NCBI GenBank assembly: GCA_900322165.1
Contig: ONYR01000082.1
Coordinates: forward strand, 1 to 6,388
Origin: an uncultured Eubacteriales bacterium
GTDB taxonomy: Bacteria > Bacillota > Clostridia > Lachnospirales > Bianqueaceae
Reading direction: 5' to 3'
DNA length: 6,388 nt
The position numbers and the translations under genes were made by a program. Shown piece by piece: positions 1 through 5,694 of the stretch (positions within the stretch are counted from its first letter, which is position 1; the number at the start of each line of letters is the position of its first letter). The notes beneath the pieces were generated by a model. It made no database searches. It worked only from the letters and a program-made list of their open reading frames with translations, and was not told where the DNA came from.

Positions 1-273
1 AAAAAAGAAGAAGTCCTGTATCTTCCGGCAAGGTGGATCGCGAAAGTGTGGTGGAGCTGGTTGGGATTCACACGGGAAGAGCGAAAGGAAAGCCTGCCGC
101 TGATCCGGGAGATGCTCGCGTTTACAAAGGATAATCTGCCGCTCGCCGGATTCCCCTCGTGGGTGGGGAGAATACGGCTCGCGACCCTTTTGATGCACAG
201 TGACAGCGCGGTCTCGTTCGCGCTTCTCTACGGAATGACGCAGGCGTCACATCTGTTTCGGAAAAAACACTAA
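1..273 (+). CDS. C-terminal end of an unidentified protein (5' partial)
   Basis: The frame is open from the first base to a TAA at 271-273, so this is the last 90 codons of a gene that begins outside the window. A GTG at 46 could act as a start, but nothing resembling a good ribosome site precedes it and the frame continues upstream, so I treat the gene as cut by the window edge. The visible part is rich in Trp, Arg and Lys (for example KVWWSWLGF near the beginning) and ends in the basic tail RKKH. There is no clear membrane helix or catalytic motif. I do not recognise the family. It runs towards the capsule-type genes and shares their terminator, so a role in polysaccharide synthesis is possible but is only a guess from position. 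Confidence 0.6.
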   Translation, partial: KKEEVLYLPARWIAKVWWSWLGFTREERKESLPLIREMLAFTKDNLPLAGFPSWVGRIRLATLLMHSDSAVSFALLYGMTQASHLFRKKH

Positions 274-295
274 GGAGAATTTGAAAAAAAGAAAT

Positions 296-327
296 GGGCT
301 GCAGCCAAACGCTGCAGCCCTTATTTT
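296..327. terminator. Bidirectional intrinsic terminator between convergent genes
   Basis: A perfect 10-base stem, GGGCTGCAGC (296-305) with GCTGCAGCCC (311-320), encloses a five-base loop. It is followed by TTATTTTTTT on the plus strand and preceded by an A-rich run (284-294) that becomes a U-tract for minus-strand transcripts. It lies 22 bases after the stop of the left plus-strand gene and 18 bases after the stop of the LCP gene, so it can end both. Confidence 0.9.
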
Positions 328-338
328 TTTGTACTGTT

Positions 339-1898
339 TTACGGTGCTGTCACGACTTCGCCGTCCCGCACCTGACGCATCAGTTCCTTCGCGGTCTCGA
401 TGGTCTCTTCATACGGAATCATAACGTAGGCGTTCAGGTTGACGCCGAAGGACCACGGAACCCGATAATCGCCCCAGCCGTTGACGGAGTAGCTGACGAT
501 ATTCCAGTCAGCGCCCGAAGATAGCTGGTCTTTGACAAGACCGGAGAGCAGGGCATAGGGAATGCTTGTCTCGAAGTCTCCGTCGATGGCATCGAGAATC
601 GTCGTATACGTTGTCAGGATCTCGGGAGACATCAGTTTCTGGAACACGCCCTTGATCACGGCCATCTGGTGACGTCCGCGGGCACGGTCCCCATCGGCAA
701 AGGAATATCGGTCGCGCGCAAACACAAGCGCCGAATCACCGTACAGATAGTTTTCGCCTTGATAGAACTGATATCCGCCGCTTGCGAAGGTCGCGTCCGA
801 GTAGACCGTGATACCGCCGAGGGAATCGATGATGTCGCGGAAGCCCGTGAAATTGACCCGGAAGTAATAATCGACATCGATATCATAGAGCATCTCAAGC
901 GCGCCCATGCTGCAGTCAACACCATAGATACCGGCGTGTGTCAGTTTATCGTAGGCGCCGCCGGAGTTGGGGAGCTGTACATAGAAATCGCGCGGGGTGG
1001 AGATCAGCACGACCTGATGCGTTGTCGTATTGATCGTCGCTAAAATGTTGACGTCGCTTCGGCTCACCGTCGATACACCGCCATAGGTGTCGATGCCGGA
1101 GATGAAGACCGTAAAGACGCCATCGGGTTTGTCATTCCGGGAGGAGGACTCTTCCTTGCCCTGGGCTGAAGATTCATCGTTGGCGCCCGAATTCGTTTTG
1201 GAAGAAGAATCGTTCGTTTCGGCAATCGGCACGACCACCCGGGTAACGACCTGAAGGATGGAAAGCTGCCGAACGCTCTCGGTGACATTCGCAAAACCTT
1301 CCAATTCCGACAGCATCTCGAGATAGGCCTGGTTCATCAGCATCGCGTTGACTTCACCGGAGAGAAGGGCGGCAACGAGGGTATCCGGACCATCATATTC
1401 CCGTGTCACAAGCGTTGATTTCAGCTGAGACTCCAGATCGGAGATCGCCTGATCCGTCACCTCGCGGTTCTGGGTCTTCATGATCCCGTAGGGATAACCC
1501 GCGGTCTCACTCAGCGTAGTTGCCGCATCATCACTGCGCACATAGACGACCATCTCGGTCACCTGCTCCCGCACGGTCGTGAGATTGTTTAAAGCTGTCT
1601 GAGTGCGATTCAGCATATAGCCGCCGAAGATCAGTCCGCCGGAAAGCAGAAGCGCAAGGATCACGCCCAGAACGCAGCGGATACTCGTCTTAAAGTGATG
1701 GAGCAGCAAATACTCGAGAAAGAGCAGAACGGCAAAGACGCCGATCATGATCCAGACATATTTGTCAGGAAGGACATTCAGACGGATCACGAAGGCCGTA
1801 AACATCGCCATGATCGCGCCCAAAAGGACCATCAGCAGCACTGTGACCCATCTGTTTTTAGTGTTCTCTTTTTTGGTTTTCTTTTTCGTTTCAGCCAA
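339..1898 (-). CDS. LytR-CpsA-Psr (LCP) family cell-wall polymer ligase, CpsA-type
   Basis: This is a membrane-anchored enzyme of 519 residues. The family transfers lipid-linked polysaccharide or teichoic acid to peptidoglycan on the outside of the cell. Three membrane helices are visible (about 17-40, 47-67 and 74-95). An extracellular accessory region (about 96-225) follows, then a Ser/Asn/Glu-rich linker (about 229-258), then the LCP domain (about 261-425). LCP hallmarks are GID (268-270), SRSD (279-282), STPRD with the key Arg (300-304), YDKLTHA (316-322) and the RDR...DRARGRHQ block (395-411). Three helices plus an accessory domain match pneumococcal CpsA rather than the single-helix LytR type. 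A TTG start is chosen because a full AAGGAGG lies 7 bases upstream. The gene follows a sugar transferase by 25 bases, supporting a capsule or wall polymer role. Older annotations call this family a transcriptional regulator, which is misleading. The exact polymer is unknown. Confidence 0.93.
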   Translation of the reverse strand: MAETKKKTKKENTKNRWVTVLLMVLLGAIMAMFTAFVIRLNVLPDKYVWIMIGVFAVLLFLEYLLLHHFKTSIRCVLGVILALLLSGGLIFGGYMLNRTQTALNNLTTVREQVTEMVVYVRSDDAATTLSETAGYPYGIMKTQNREVTDQAISDLESQLKSTLVTREYDGPDTLVAALLSGEVNAMLMNQAYLEMLSELEGFANVTESVRQLSILQVVTRVVVPIAETNDSSSKTNSGANDESSAQGKEESSSRNDKPDGVFTVFISGIDTYGGVSTVSRSDVNILATINTTTHQVVLISTPRDFYVQLPNSGGAYDKLTHAGIYGVDCSMGALEMLYDIDVDYYFRVNFTGFRDIIDSLGGITVYSDATFASGGYQFYQGENYLYGDSALVFARDRYSFADGDRARGRHQMAVIKGVFQKLMSPEILTTYTTILDAIDGDFETSIPYALLSGLVKDQLSSGADWNIVSYSVNGWGDYRVPWSFGVNLNAYVMIPYEETIETAKELMRQVRDGEVVTAP

Positions 1899-1905
1899 GG
1901 GTGTA

Positions 1906-1912
1906 CCTCCTT
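1906..1912 (-). promoter_or_regulatory. Strong ribosome binding site fixing a TTG start
   Basis: On the minus strand AAGGAGG is followed after 7 bases (1899-1905) by TTG (1896-1898). No ATG or GTG with a comparable site lies nearby in frame, so this site decides the LCP gene's start. Confidence 0.85.
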
Positions 1913-1923
1913 GTCGATCTTAT

Positions 1924-2781
1924 TTAGGACGCTTTTTTATTCATCTTATCGGTGACGCCTTCCACGATACCTTCCCGCCGTACGACCGGCAGGATCGTAC
2001 CGATAAAACAGCGGCAGTCAAACAGGAAAGCGCCAAAACCGCCCGCTTTTAGTTTTTCCGTGTATTCACCATCCAGCTTGGCTTTTTCCGCGAAACCCAA
2101 CGTATCGCGGCCATTGATCTGAGCCCAGCCGGTCAGCCCCGGTCGGACCTCACCGGCACCGTATTTGTCCCGCTCGGCGGTAAGACAGTCTTCGTTCCAC
2201 AAAACAGGACGCGGCCCGATGATCGACATGTTCCCAATAAAAATATCCCAGATCTGCGGAAGCTCATCCAACGAGGTAGAGCGGATGAATCTGCCAACCT
2301 TTGTGCAATACAGATCCGCATTCGAGAGCATATGGGTAGGCACTTCACTGGGCGAACCCTTTTTCATCGAGCGGAATTTGTGGATCTTAAAGTACTGTTT
2401 ATTGCGGCCGATCCGCTTTTGCGTAAACATCACCGGGCCGGGATCATCTATGAAGATCGCGATGGACAATATCACAAGAAGCGGGGACAGGAGAACGATT
2501 CCGAGAAAAGAAAGGATCACGTCGAAAAGACGCTTCCAAAACCGATCGTAAAAGCTGGTCGACAGATTGGTCGTTCCAACGACTTCCAGATGTCCTCTGA
2601 CGCCATTGGCGTTTTCAGGGTCACGTTCGTTTGGAATAAAGACGAGGCGCTTCCCTTCCAGAGGATTCCGCTGGCGTGGGTCATTTTTATAAACAGAGGA
2701 AGGTTTTTGGGCAATTCCGAGGATCGTTAATCCAACTGCTGCCACTCCCAAAACAATTAACAAGATGCCCCCAAAATGCAT
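1924..2781 (-). CDS. Polyprenyl-phosphate sugar-1-phosphate transferase (bacterial sugar transferase, PF02397-type)
   Basis: This family moves a sugar-1-phosphate from a nucleotide sugar onto undecaprenyl phosphate at the inner face of the membrane, the first step of capsule or exopolysaccharide assembly. The protein has 285 residues. An N-terminal helix (about 4-23) is followed by a short soluble linker (24-79). The catalytic module begins at KRLFD (83-87) with a hydrophobic segment broken by SP (99-100), as in the re-entrant helix of this family. Conserved blocks are KFRSM (135-139), GRFIRSTSLDELPQ (163-176) with the Asp-Glu pair D172-E173, IGPRP (188-192), RPGLTGWAQ (213-221) and NGRD (223-226). 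It is shorter than WbaP or CpsE types, which have four more helices, so it resembles the small PglC-like form with one extra N-terminal helix. ATG is preceded by AAGGAG. The sugar used cannot be told from sequence. Confidence 0.93.
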   Translation of the reverse strand: MHFGGILLIVLGVAAVGLTILGIAQKPSSVYKNDPRQRNPLEGKRLVFIPNERDPENANGVRGHLEVVGTTNLSTSFYDRFWKRLFDVILSFLGIVLLSPLLVILSIAIFIDDPGPVMFTQKRIGRNKQYFKIHKFRSMKKGSPSEVPTHMLSNADLYCTKVGRFIRSTSLDELPQIWDIFIGNMSIIGPRPVLWNEDCLTAERDKYGAGEVRPGLTGWAQINGRDTLGFAEKAKLDGEYTEKLKAGGFGAFLFDCRCFIGTILPVVRREGIVEGVTDKMNKKAS

Positions 2782-2856
2782 TTTCGCTCCTTGCCGTTCA
2801 ATGGATGGAATTGATCATTCCCGATAATTAATGCGGTTTGCTAAAAAGGCTTTTAT

Positions 2857-2885
2857 ATTATCGCACCACAATGCCGGAAAAACAA
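2857..2885 (-). promoter_or_regulatory. Candidate sigma-70-type promoter for the sugar transferase-LCP pair
   Basis: On the minus strand, TTGTTT (2885-2880) and GATAAT (2862-2857) are spaced by 17 bases, and the -10 is extended by TGC just upstream. This would give a leader of roughly 70 bases before the ATG at 2781. The -35 matches consensus in only its TTG, so the call is moderate. Confidence 0.45.
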
Positions 2886-2972
2886 GAAAGGGGAAACAAA
2901 AATGCACAAAAAGAAAAAATAATTTAGTTGTCCGCAATGCGGAGATATTAGGGACATACTTTTTTTGGTGAA

Positions 2973-3068
2973 ACAGACGAGTGGAATATGGTGTTGTATA
3001 GGTGGCTTTACTGGCATTGTCAGATGTCGCACCTATACAGACGAGTGGAATATGGTGTTGTATAGGTG
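2973..3068. repeat. Direct repeat pair with 64-base offset, first copy of the array theme
   Basis: The 32 bases at 2973-3004 recur exactly at 3037-3068. Each copy carries the centre beginning GACGAGTGG followed by the F motif. The sequences then diverge, so only the hairpin part, not the spacer, is shared. Confidence 0.9.
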
Positions 3069-3160
3069 CGCGAATTAATCAAAAAAGACAAAATGATAAA
3101 CGGCATACCTATACAAGCTTATTGTTTTGAGTGATGTATGGGTGTCGACAACGAAAAACA

Positions 3161-3302
3161 CACCTATACAAGTTCGAAAACGATGACTTTGTATAGGTAT
3201 CGACCGTTCAAAATGCCTCATGGACACCTATACAAGTTCGAAAACGATGACTTTGTATAGGTATCGACCGTTCAAAATGCCTCATGGACACCTATACAAG
3301 CT
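3161..3302. repeat. Perfect 64-base tandem duplication plus partial third copy
   Basis: Bases 3161-3224 and 3225-3288 are identical over all 64 positions. Each starts CACCTATACAAGTTCG and contains one whole 37-base palindromic unit and one 27-base spacer. A third copy begins at 3289 but departs after CACCTATACAAG. Complete identity suggests recent duplication. Confidence 0.95.
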
Positions 3303-3366
3303 CGATGCCTGTTCAATTTATAGGTAAATGCCTGCTCAACAATGGATCCATGACCTTTTGCGGCAC

Positions 3367-3383
3367 GGCACAACAAGTGTGCC
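3367..3383. other. Short hairpin just downstream of the nuclease-like gene
   Basis: GGCACA (3367-3372) and TGTGCC (3378-3383) form a six-base stem with a five-base loop, starting 7 bases beyond the stop codon of the minus-strand gene. No U-tract follows on that strand, so I do not call it an intrinsic terminator. It may only slow or protect the transcript end. Confidence 0.35.
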
Positions 3384-3390
3384 CCAACGC

Positions 3391-4296
3391 TTACAGGCAA
3401 AACTGCTGAATCAGCTGCTTAATAAGCGGAGTATAGAGCGGCATTGAGGTGCTTTCGAACGAGAGAATCAAGCTGACTCCGGGAATAATTCCATTCTGCT
3501 CATAAACAGCTATTTTCCGATAAGAATGATCCTGGTAATCCTTGTCATCCATCATTCCAAGATGCTCCCAATAGTACTCTTTTCGAGTCCGGACGTTCAG
3601 GACGATAAAATCCGGCCGGTAATCAGTTTGGCCTAAAGACAAGATCGGCTCATAACAGTAGGGGATTCCCATGGAATTCAGAGCATTGGCAATGATTACT
3701 TCAGATTTTGATCGAACACGTTCATTTTGATCAGTATTATATACCTTGTCCTGCTCGCGAAATGTGTGCTGGGTGGTATGAGCTGCTTTCCAGCAACGGA
3801 CAAAATCTTCATCAGACAGGATATAAGGAGTGATCATGAGCTTGCGTGCGGGGGTCTCTTTGTCGTAGATCGAACGAAATTCAGCAGCAGACGTGAGCGA
3901 TGACACTTTTTGCAGAGAGACAAGAGCATGTTTGGCTGCAGATAAAAGCTTTTGATCATAACTCTTCTGGCATAGAGCGCGTATCAGCTTTTCGTTGGAT
4001 TGGAAGGGGAGATACTGCCCACATCCTCGCTCTTTAGGATGATAAAAATAGTAGTTTGTCAAGTTCCTTTTTGCGTGGATTCTAAGGAATCCTTCCGGAG
4101 CTTTGTGGATCGAGCCTTCAAGATAAGAGATGAATCTTGTAAGAGAATGAAGGTGTGTTTTGATTGCCTCATTAATTGCTGCCTGCTGACTCAGCAATAT
4201 AGATTGTTCCTTCTGGCAAACAGCAAACGCCTCTTCAGGCGAAACCATGTACTGAATGAGCTGACTGTTGTTTTCCGCGACTTCTTTGTTCTTCAT
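3391..4296 (-). CDS. Uncharacterised protein with PD-(D/E)XK nuclease-like C-terminal domain
   Basis: This 301-residue soluble protein resembles a family I recall as common, and functionally uncharacterised, in gut Clostridia. The N-terminal part (about 20-60) is helical and Gln/Glu-rich. A middle part follows with EGFLRI (68-73), NYYFYHPKERG (81-91) and YLPF...ALCQKSYDQKLL (95-118). The C-terminal part looks like a restriction-type nuclease fold: RSKSE (195-199, candidate first acidic residue E199), GIPYCYEPIL (210-219), YRPDF (226-230, D229), YYWEHLGMMDD (241-251, E244) and YRKIAVYEQNGI (259-270). The usual (D/E)xK reads E-H-L here, so the lysine's role must be filled elsewhere (perhaps K261) or the domain may bind without cutting. 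ATG is preceded by AAAGGAG with 6 bases between. The gene is more AT-rich than its neighbours and stands alone between the palindrome array and a gene relic, suggesting acquisition. A defence or DNA-processing role is inference only. Confidence 0.75.
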   Translation of the reverse strand: MKNKEVAENNSQLIQYMVSPEEAFAVCQKEQSILLSQQAAINEAIKTHLHSLTRFISYLEGSIHKAPEGFLRIHAKRNLTNYYFYHPKERGCGQYLPFQSNEKLIRALCQKSYDQKLLSAAKHALVSLQKVSSLTSAAEFRSIYDKETPARKLMITPYILSDEDFVRCWKAAHTTQHTFREQDKVYNTDQNERVRSKSEVIIANALNSMGIPYCYEPILSLGQTDYRPDFIVLNVRTRKEYYWEHLGMMDDKDYQDHSYRKIAVYEQNGIIPGVSLILSFESTSMPLYTPLIKQLIQQFCL

Positions 4297-4454
4297 GGGG
4301 TTCTCCTTTATCGATTTGCTTCGAGATAAAAATGTCTCTATATATAATTATCGTTCAGAAATCGGAGACGGACCCGATTTGCATGAAAAATCAAGAAATT
4401 CCTCCCGATTTTTTGAAAGCAGCACAACAGAATCGGCTGCTTAGTTTGGCTTAA

Positions 4455-4484
4455 TTGACCATGCCTGTTTTCGGATGATATAAT
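4455..4484 (+). promoter_or_regulatory. Near-consensus sigma-70-type promoter
   Basis: TTGACC (4455-4460) and a perfect TATAAT (4479-4484) are spaced by 18 bases. Transcription would begin near 4491, immediately before the aldo/keto reductase relic. It may be the original promoter of that gene brought close by a deletion, or belong to the unit on its left. Confidence 0.75.
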
Positions 4485-4489
4485 CATCC
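4473..4489. promoter_or_regulatory. Operator-like palindrome covering the -10 box
   Basis: GGATGAT (4473-4479) and ATCATCC (4483-4489) are perfect 7-base arms around the three bases ATA. The -10 hexamer lies inside, so a dimeric protein bound here would block polymerase. No candidate regulator gene is in the window. Confidence 0.5.
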
Positions 4490-4496
4490 CAGCAAA

Positions 4497-4841
4497 TCGG
4501 GATCTGACAAGGAAGAAGCAGCGGAAGAGCTAGCGGCGATCCACCAGGTCTGCGACATTTTCAAATCGCAGAACCTGATCCCGTGCACCTCGTGCCGGTA
4601 CTGCATCGAAGAGAATGAGTGCCCGAAGGGAATCCGCATTCCCGACCTGTTCGCCGCACTCAATGCGCACGAAGCGTTCCACAACTGGAATACTGCGTTC
4701 TATTACGACAGTGTCATTACCGGAGAAGGCCACGGCAAGGCGTCCGCGTGCATCCGCTGCGGCAAGTGCGAGCGCGTATGCCCGCAGCACCTGCCGATCC
4801 GCGAGCTGCTGAAGAAGGTCGCTGCAACATTTGAAGGGTGA
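4497..4841 (+). pseudogene. C-terminal relic of a Fe-S aldo/keto reductase
   Basis: The frame ending at the TGA (4839-4841) reads as the tail of the iron-sulfur aldo/keto reductases, NAD(P)H-linked oxidoreductases of about 370-390 residues in which a barrel domain is followed by a ferredoxin-like module. About 114 codons remain, starting close to the end of the barrel domain. The first cluster motif is PCTSCRYC then IEENECPKG, giving Cys spacing 2, 2 and 5; the second is CIRCGKCERVCP with the usual 2, 2 and 3, followed by QHLPIRELLKKV. All eight cysteines are kept. The upstream frame closes at a TGA at 4476-4478, and no ATG, GTG or TTG occurs in frame anywhere in the remnant, so it cannot be translated normally. 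The whole catalytic barrel is missing. The codons otherwise look undamaged, which suggests a fairly recent loss by deletion or insertion at about 4495-4500. An alternative start such as CTG seems unlikely. Confidence 0.88.
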
Positions 4842-4894
4842 GGAGTGCCGCACTGTCCTCGAGAGTGAGCTGAACGGTCATAAAGTGTACGGAC

Positions 4895-4915
4895 ACCGCG
4901 GCCCCGGCGGTTTTT
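4895..4915 (+). terminator. Intrinsic terminator after the reductase relic
   Basis: ACCGC (4895-4899) pairs with GCGGT (4907-4911), with a further G-C pair inside after one mismatch, followed by five T (4911-4915). It lies about 55 bases after the stop and separates the relic from the next promoter. Confidence 0.65.
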
Positions 4916-4936
4916 AACCTGCAGAAAAAATAATTC

Positions 4937-4964
4937 TTTACACGAAGGACTTCTATGATAAGAT
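4937..4964 (+). promoter_or_regulatory. Candidate promoter for the membrane protein gene
   Basis: TTTACA (4937-4942) is followed after 16 bases by TAAGAT (4959-4964), which carries a TG extension (TGATAAGAT). Transcription would start near 4971, giving a leader of about 55 bases. This placement also argues against translation from the ATG at 4963. Confidence 0.55.
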
Positions 4965-4980
4965 GGACATAGAAGTCCTT
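4945..4980. promoter_or_regulatory. Perfect 13-base inverted repeat straddling the -10 region
   Basis: AAGGACTTCTATG (4945-4957) and CATAGAAGTCCTT (4968-4980) are exact complements separated by 10 bases. The repeat spans the spacer, the -10 and the expected start of transcription, which suggests an operator for a dimeric repressor. A T-rich stretch follows (4979-4988), so a second terminator-like hairpin for readthrough from the left is the alternative. Confidence 0.7.
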
Positions 4981-5025
4981 TATATTTTGACCATTCGCAG
5001 GCAGCTTTCAGAAAGGAGAATCGGC

Positions 5026-5694
5026 ATGTTCAAGTTCTGGGGTGATGGCTCCGACGAAGCCATGAATCTGGTTAAGCAGATCATTGTACGCAGCACGGAA
5101 AACTTTAACTGGACGTTCATCTTTATTCTGGCCGTCGTGTTCTATGTGTACTGGAGTGAGTTCCAGAAGAAAGAATTCAAGCACATCTACGCGGGCTTTG
5201 CGCTCTACGGCGTGCACTGGCTCTACGAGATCGCGAACGCCGTGATCGCGCACGTGACGGGGTATCCGCTCTGGGCGGTTTCGAACGAATCGACAACGTT
5301 CATCCTCCTCATCGGCGTGTGCTGGGAGCTGTCGATGATGTTCGCGCTCGCCGGGATCATCTCCTTCAAGATGCTGCCCGCGGATCGCAGCAAGCGCTAC
5401 TTCGCGAAAAACGGCCGCAAAGGCATCAGCTGCAAACTTGTCGGCGCGATCGAAATGGCGCTGCTGTTCGCGCTTGTCGAGTCCTTCCTCGCCGGCACCA
5501 GCAATCATTCCTTTATCTGGGTTTATAAGTGGTGGGGCGTGCTGCCGGTCTTTATCACGACCTACATTCCGTTCTTCCTTGCTTCGAACTATGTCCCGGA
5601 CATGGAGCCGAAAAAGCGCAACGCCTTCCTCATCGGGGAGTGGAGCCTTGTCGCCGTGCTCTTGATCGTGCTGATCCCGCTGGGGGTTATCTGA
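5026..5694 (+). CDS. Six-helix integral membrane protein of unknown function
   Basis: The protein has 222 residues. Hydrophobic segments at about 28-44, 55-76, 90-114, 137-156, 163-188 and 203-222 suggest six membrane helices. Charged residues inside or next to the helices include H64, E68, E101, E143 and E152. Between helices three and four is a basic loop (about 115-136, rich in Arg and Lys), probably on the cytoplasmic side. There is no signal peptide and I recognise no catalytic or transporter motif. I chose the ATG at 5026 because AAAGGAG (5012-5018) lies 7 bases upstream; an in-frame ATG at 4963 would add 21 residues but has no ribosome site and lies ahead of the likely start of transcription. 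A dyad over its promoter suggests regulated expression. A phosphoesterase gene follows 89 bases later with no terminator between, so the two are probably co-transcribed. Confidence 0.8.
   Translation: MFKFWGDGSDEAMNLVKQIIVRSTENFNWTFIFILAVVFYVYWSEFQKKEFKHIYAGFALYGVHWLYEIANAVIAHVTGYPLWAVSNESTTFILLIGVCWELSMMFALAGIISFKMLPADRSKRYFAKNGRKGISCKLVGAIEMALLFALVESFLAGTSNHSFIWVYKWWGVLPVFITTYIPFFLASNYVPDMEPKKRNAFLIGEWSLVAVLLIVLIPLGVI

Larger units (their letters stand above)
2973..3325. repeat. Array of inverted 9-base motifs (palindromic units with constant 19-base centres)
   Basis: ACCTATACA (R) and its complement TGTATAGGT (F) alternate along this stretch. R lies at 3031, 3107, 3162, 3226 and 3290. F lies at 2995, 3059, 3135 (one mismatch), 3190, 3254 and 3317 (one mismatch). 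From each R to the next F the gap is 19 bases (18 in the last unit), giving 37-base units that can fold into hairpins with 9- to 10-base stems. The gaps from F to the next R are 27, 39, 18, 27 and 27 bases. The centres differ between units: one sequence is shared by the first two, another by the fourth and fifth, and the third and sixth are unique. The left-most unit has lost most of its R arm. The array lies after the 3' end of the nuclease-like gene, with no clear terminator between, so it may be transcribed. Clustered protein-binding sites, RNA hairpins or transposon-end-like sites are all possible. There is no cas gene and it is not a typical CRISPR. Confidence 0.85.
4312..4501. promoter_or_regulatory. 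Divergent control region with repeated GCAAATCG / CGATTTGC motifs
   Basis: CGATTTGC occurs at 4312-4319 and 4375-4382, and its complement GCAAATCG at 4492-4499. The last two belong to a 10-base inverted repeat (CCCGATTTGC at 4373-4382, GCAAATCGGG at 4492-4501). Shorter copies of the core are AAATCGG at 4359 and CCCGATTT at 4404. A 7-base stem, AAGCAGC (4417-4423) with GCTGCTT (4436-4442), lies just before the plus-strand -35. An AT-rich block (4338-4350) may serve as the -10 region of the minus-strand nuclease-like gene, but no good -35 is seen for it. Confidence 0.4.

Noticed and set aside
669..1043. Plus-strand frame of 124 codons inside the LCP gene
   Set aside because: It is antisense to the conserved LCP domain, with no ribosome site or family resemblance.
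2807..2821. GGAAT-N5-ATTCC inverted repeat in the leader of the sugar transferase
   Set aside because: The arms are only five bases long and nothing supports a function; it could easily be chance.
2973..3325. CRISPR array
   Set aside because: Only 9-base arms are constant, the unit centres vary, spacers are repeated and of uneven length, and no cas gene is present.
3367..3383. Intrinsic terminator for the nuclease-like gene
   Set aside because: The hairpin is real but short, and no U-tract follows on the minus strand; kept only as a hairpin.
3391..4296. TnsA-type transposase subunit
   Set aside because: The nuclease-like motif is C-terminal and of the WEHLG form, and no TnsB or TnsC partner gene is present.
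4530..4853. Minus-strand frame of 107 codons over the reductase relic
   Set aside because: The plus strand encodes recognisable ferredoxin-type Cys motifs in the same place, so this is a shadow.
4963..5025. Upstream ATG at 4963 as start of the membrane protein
   Set aside because: It lies in the -10 region and inverted repeat, has no ribosome site, and the ATG at 5026 has a strong AAAGGAG.
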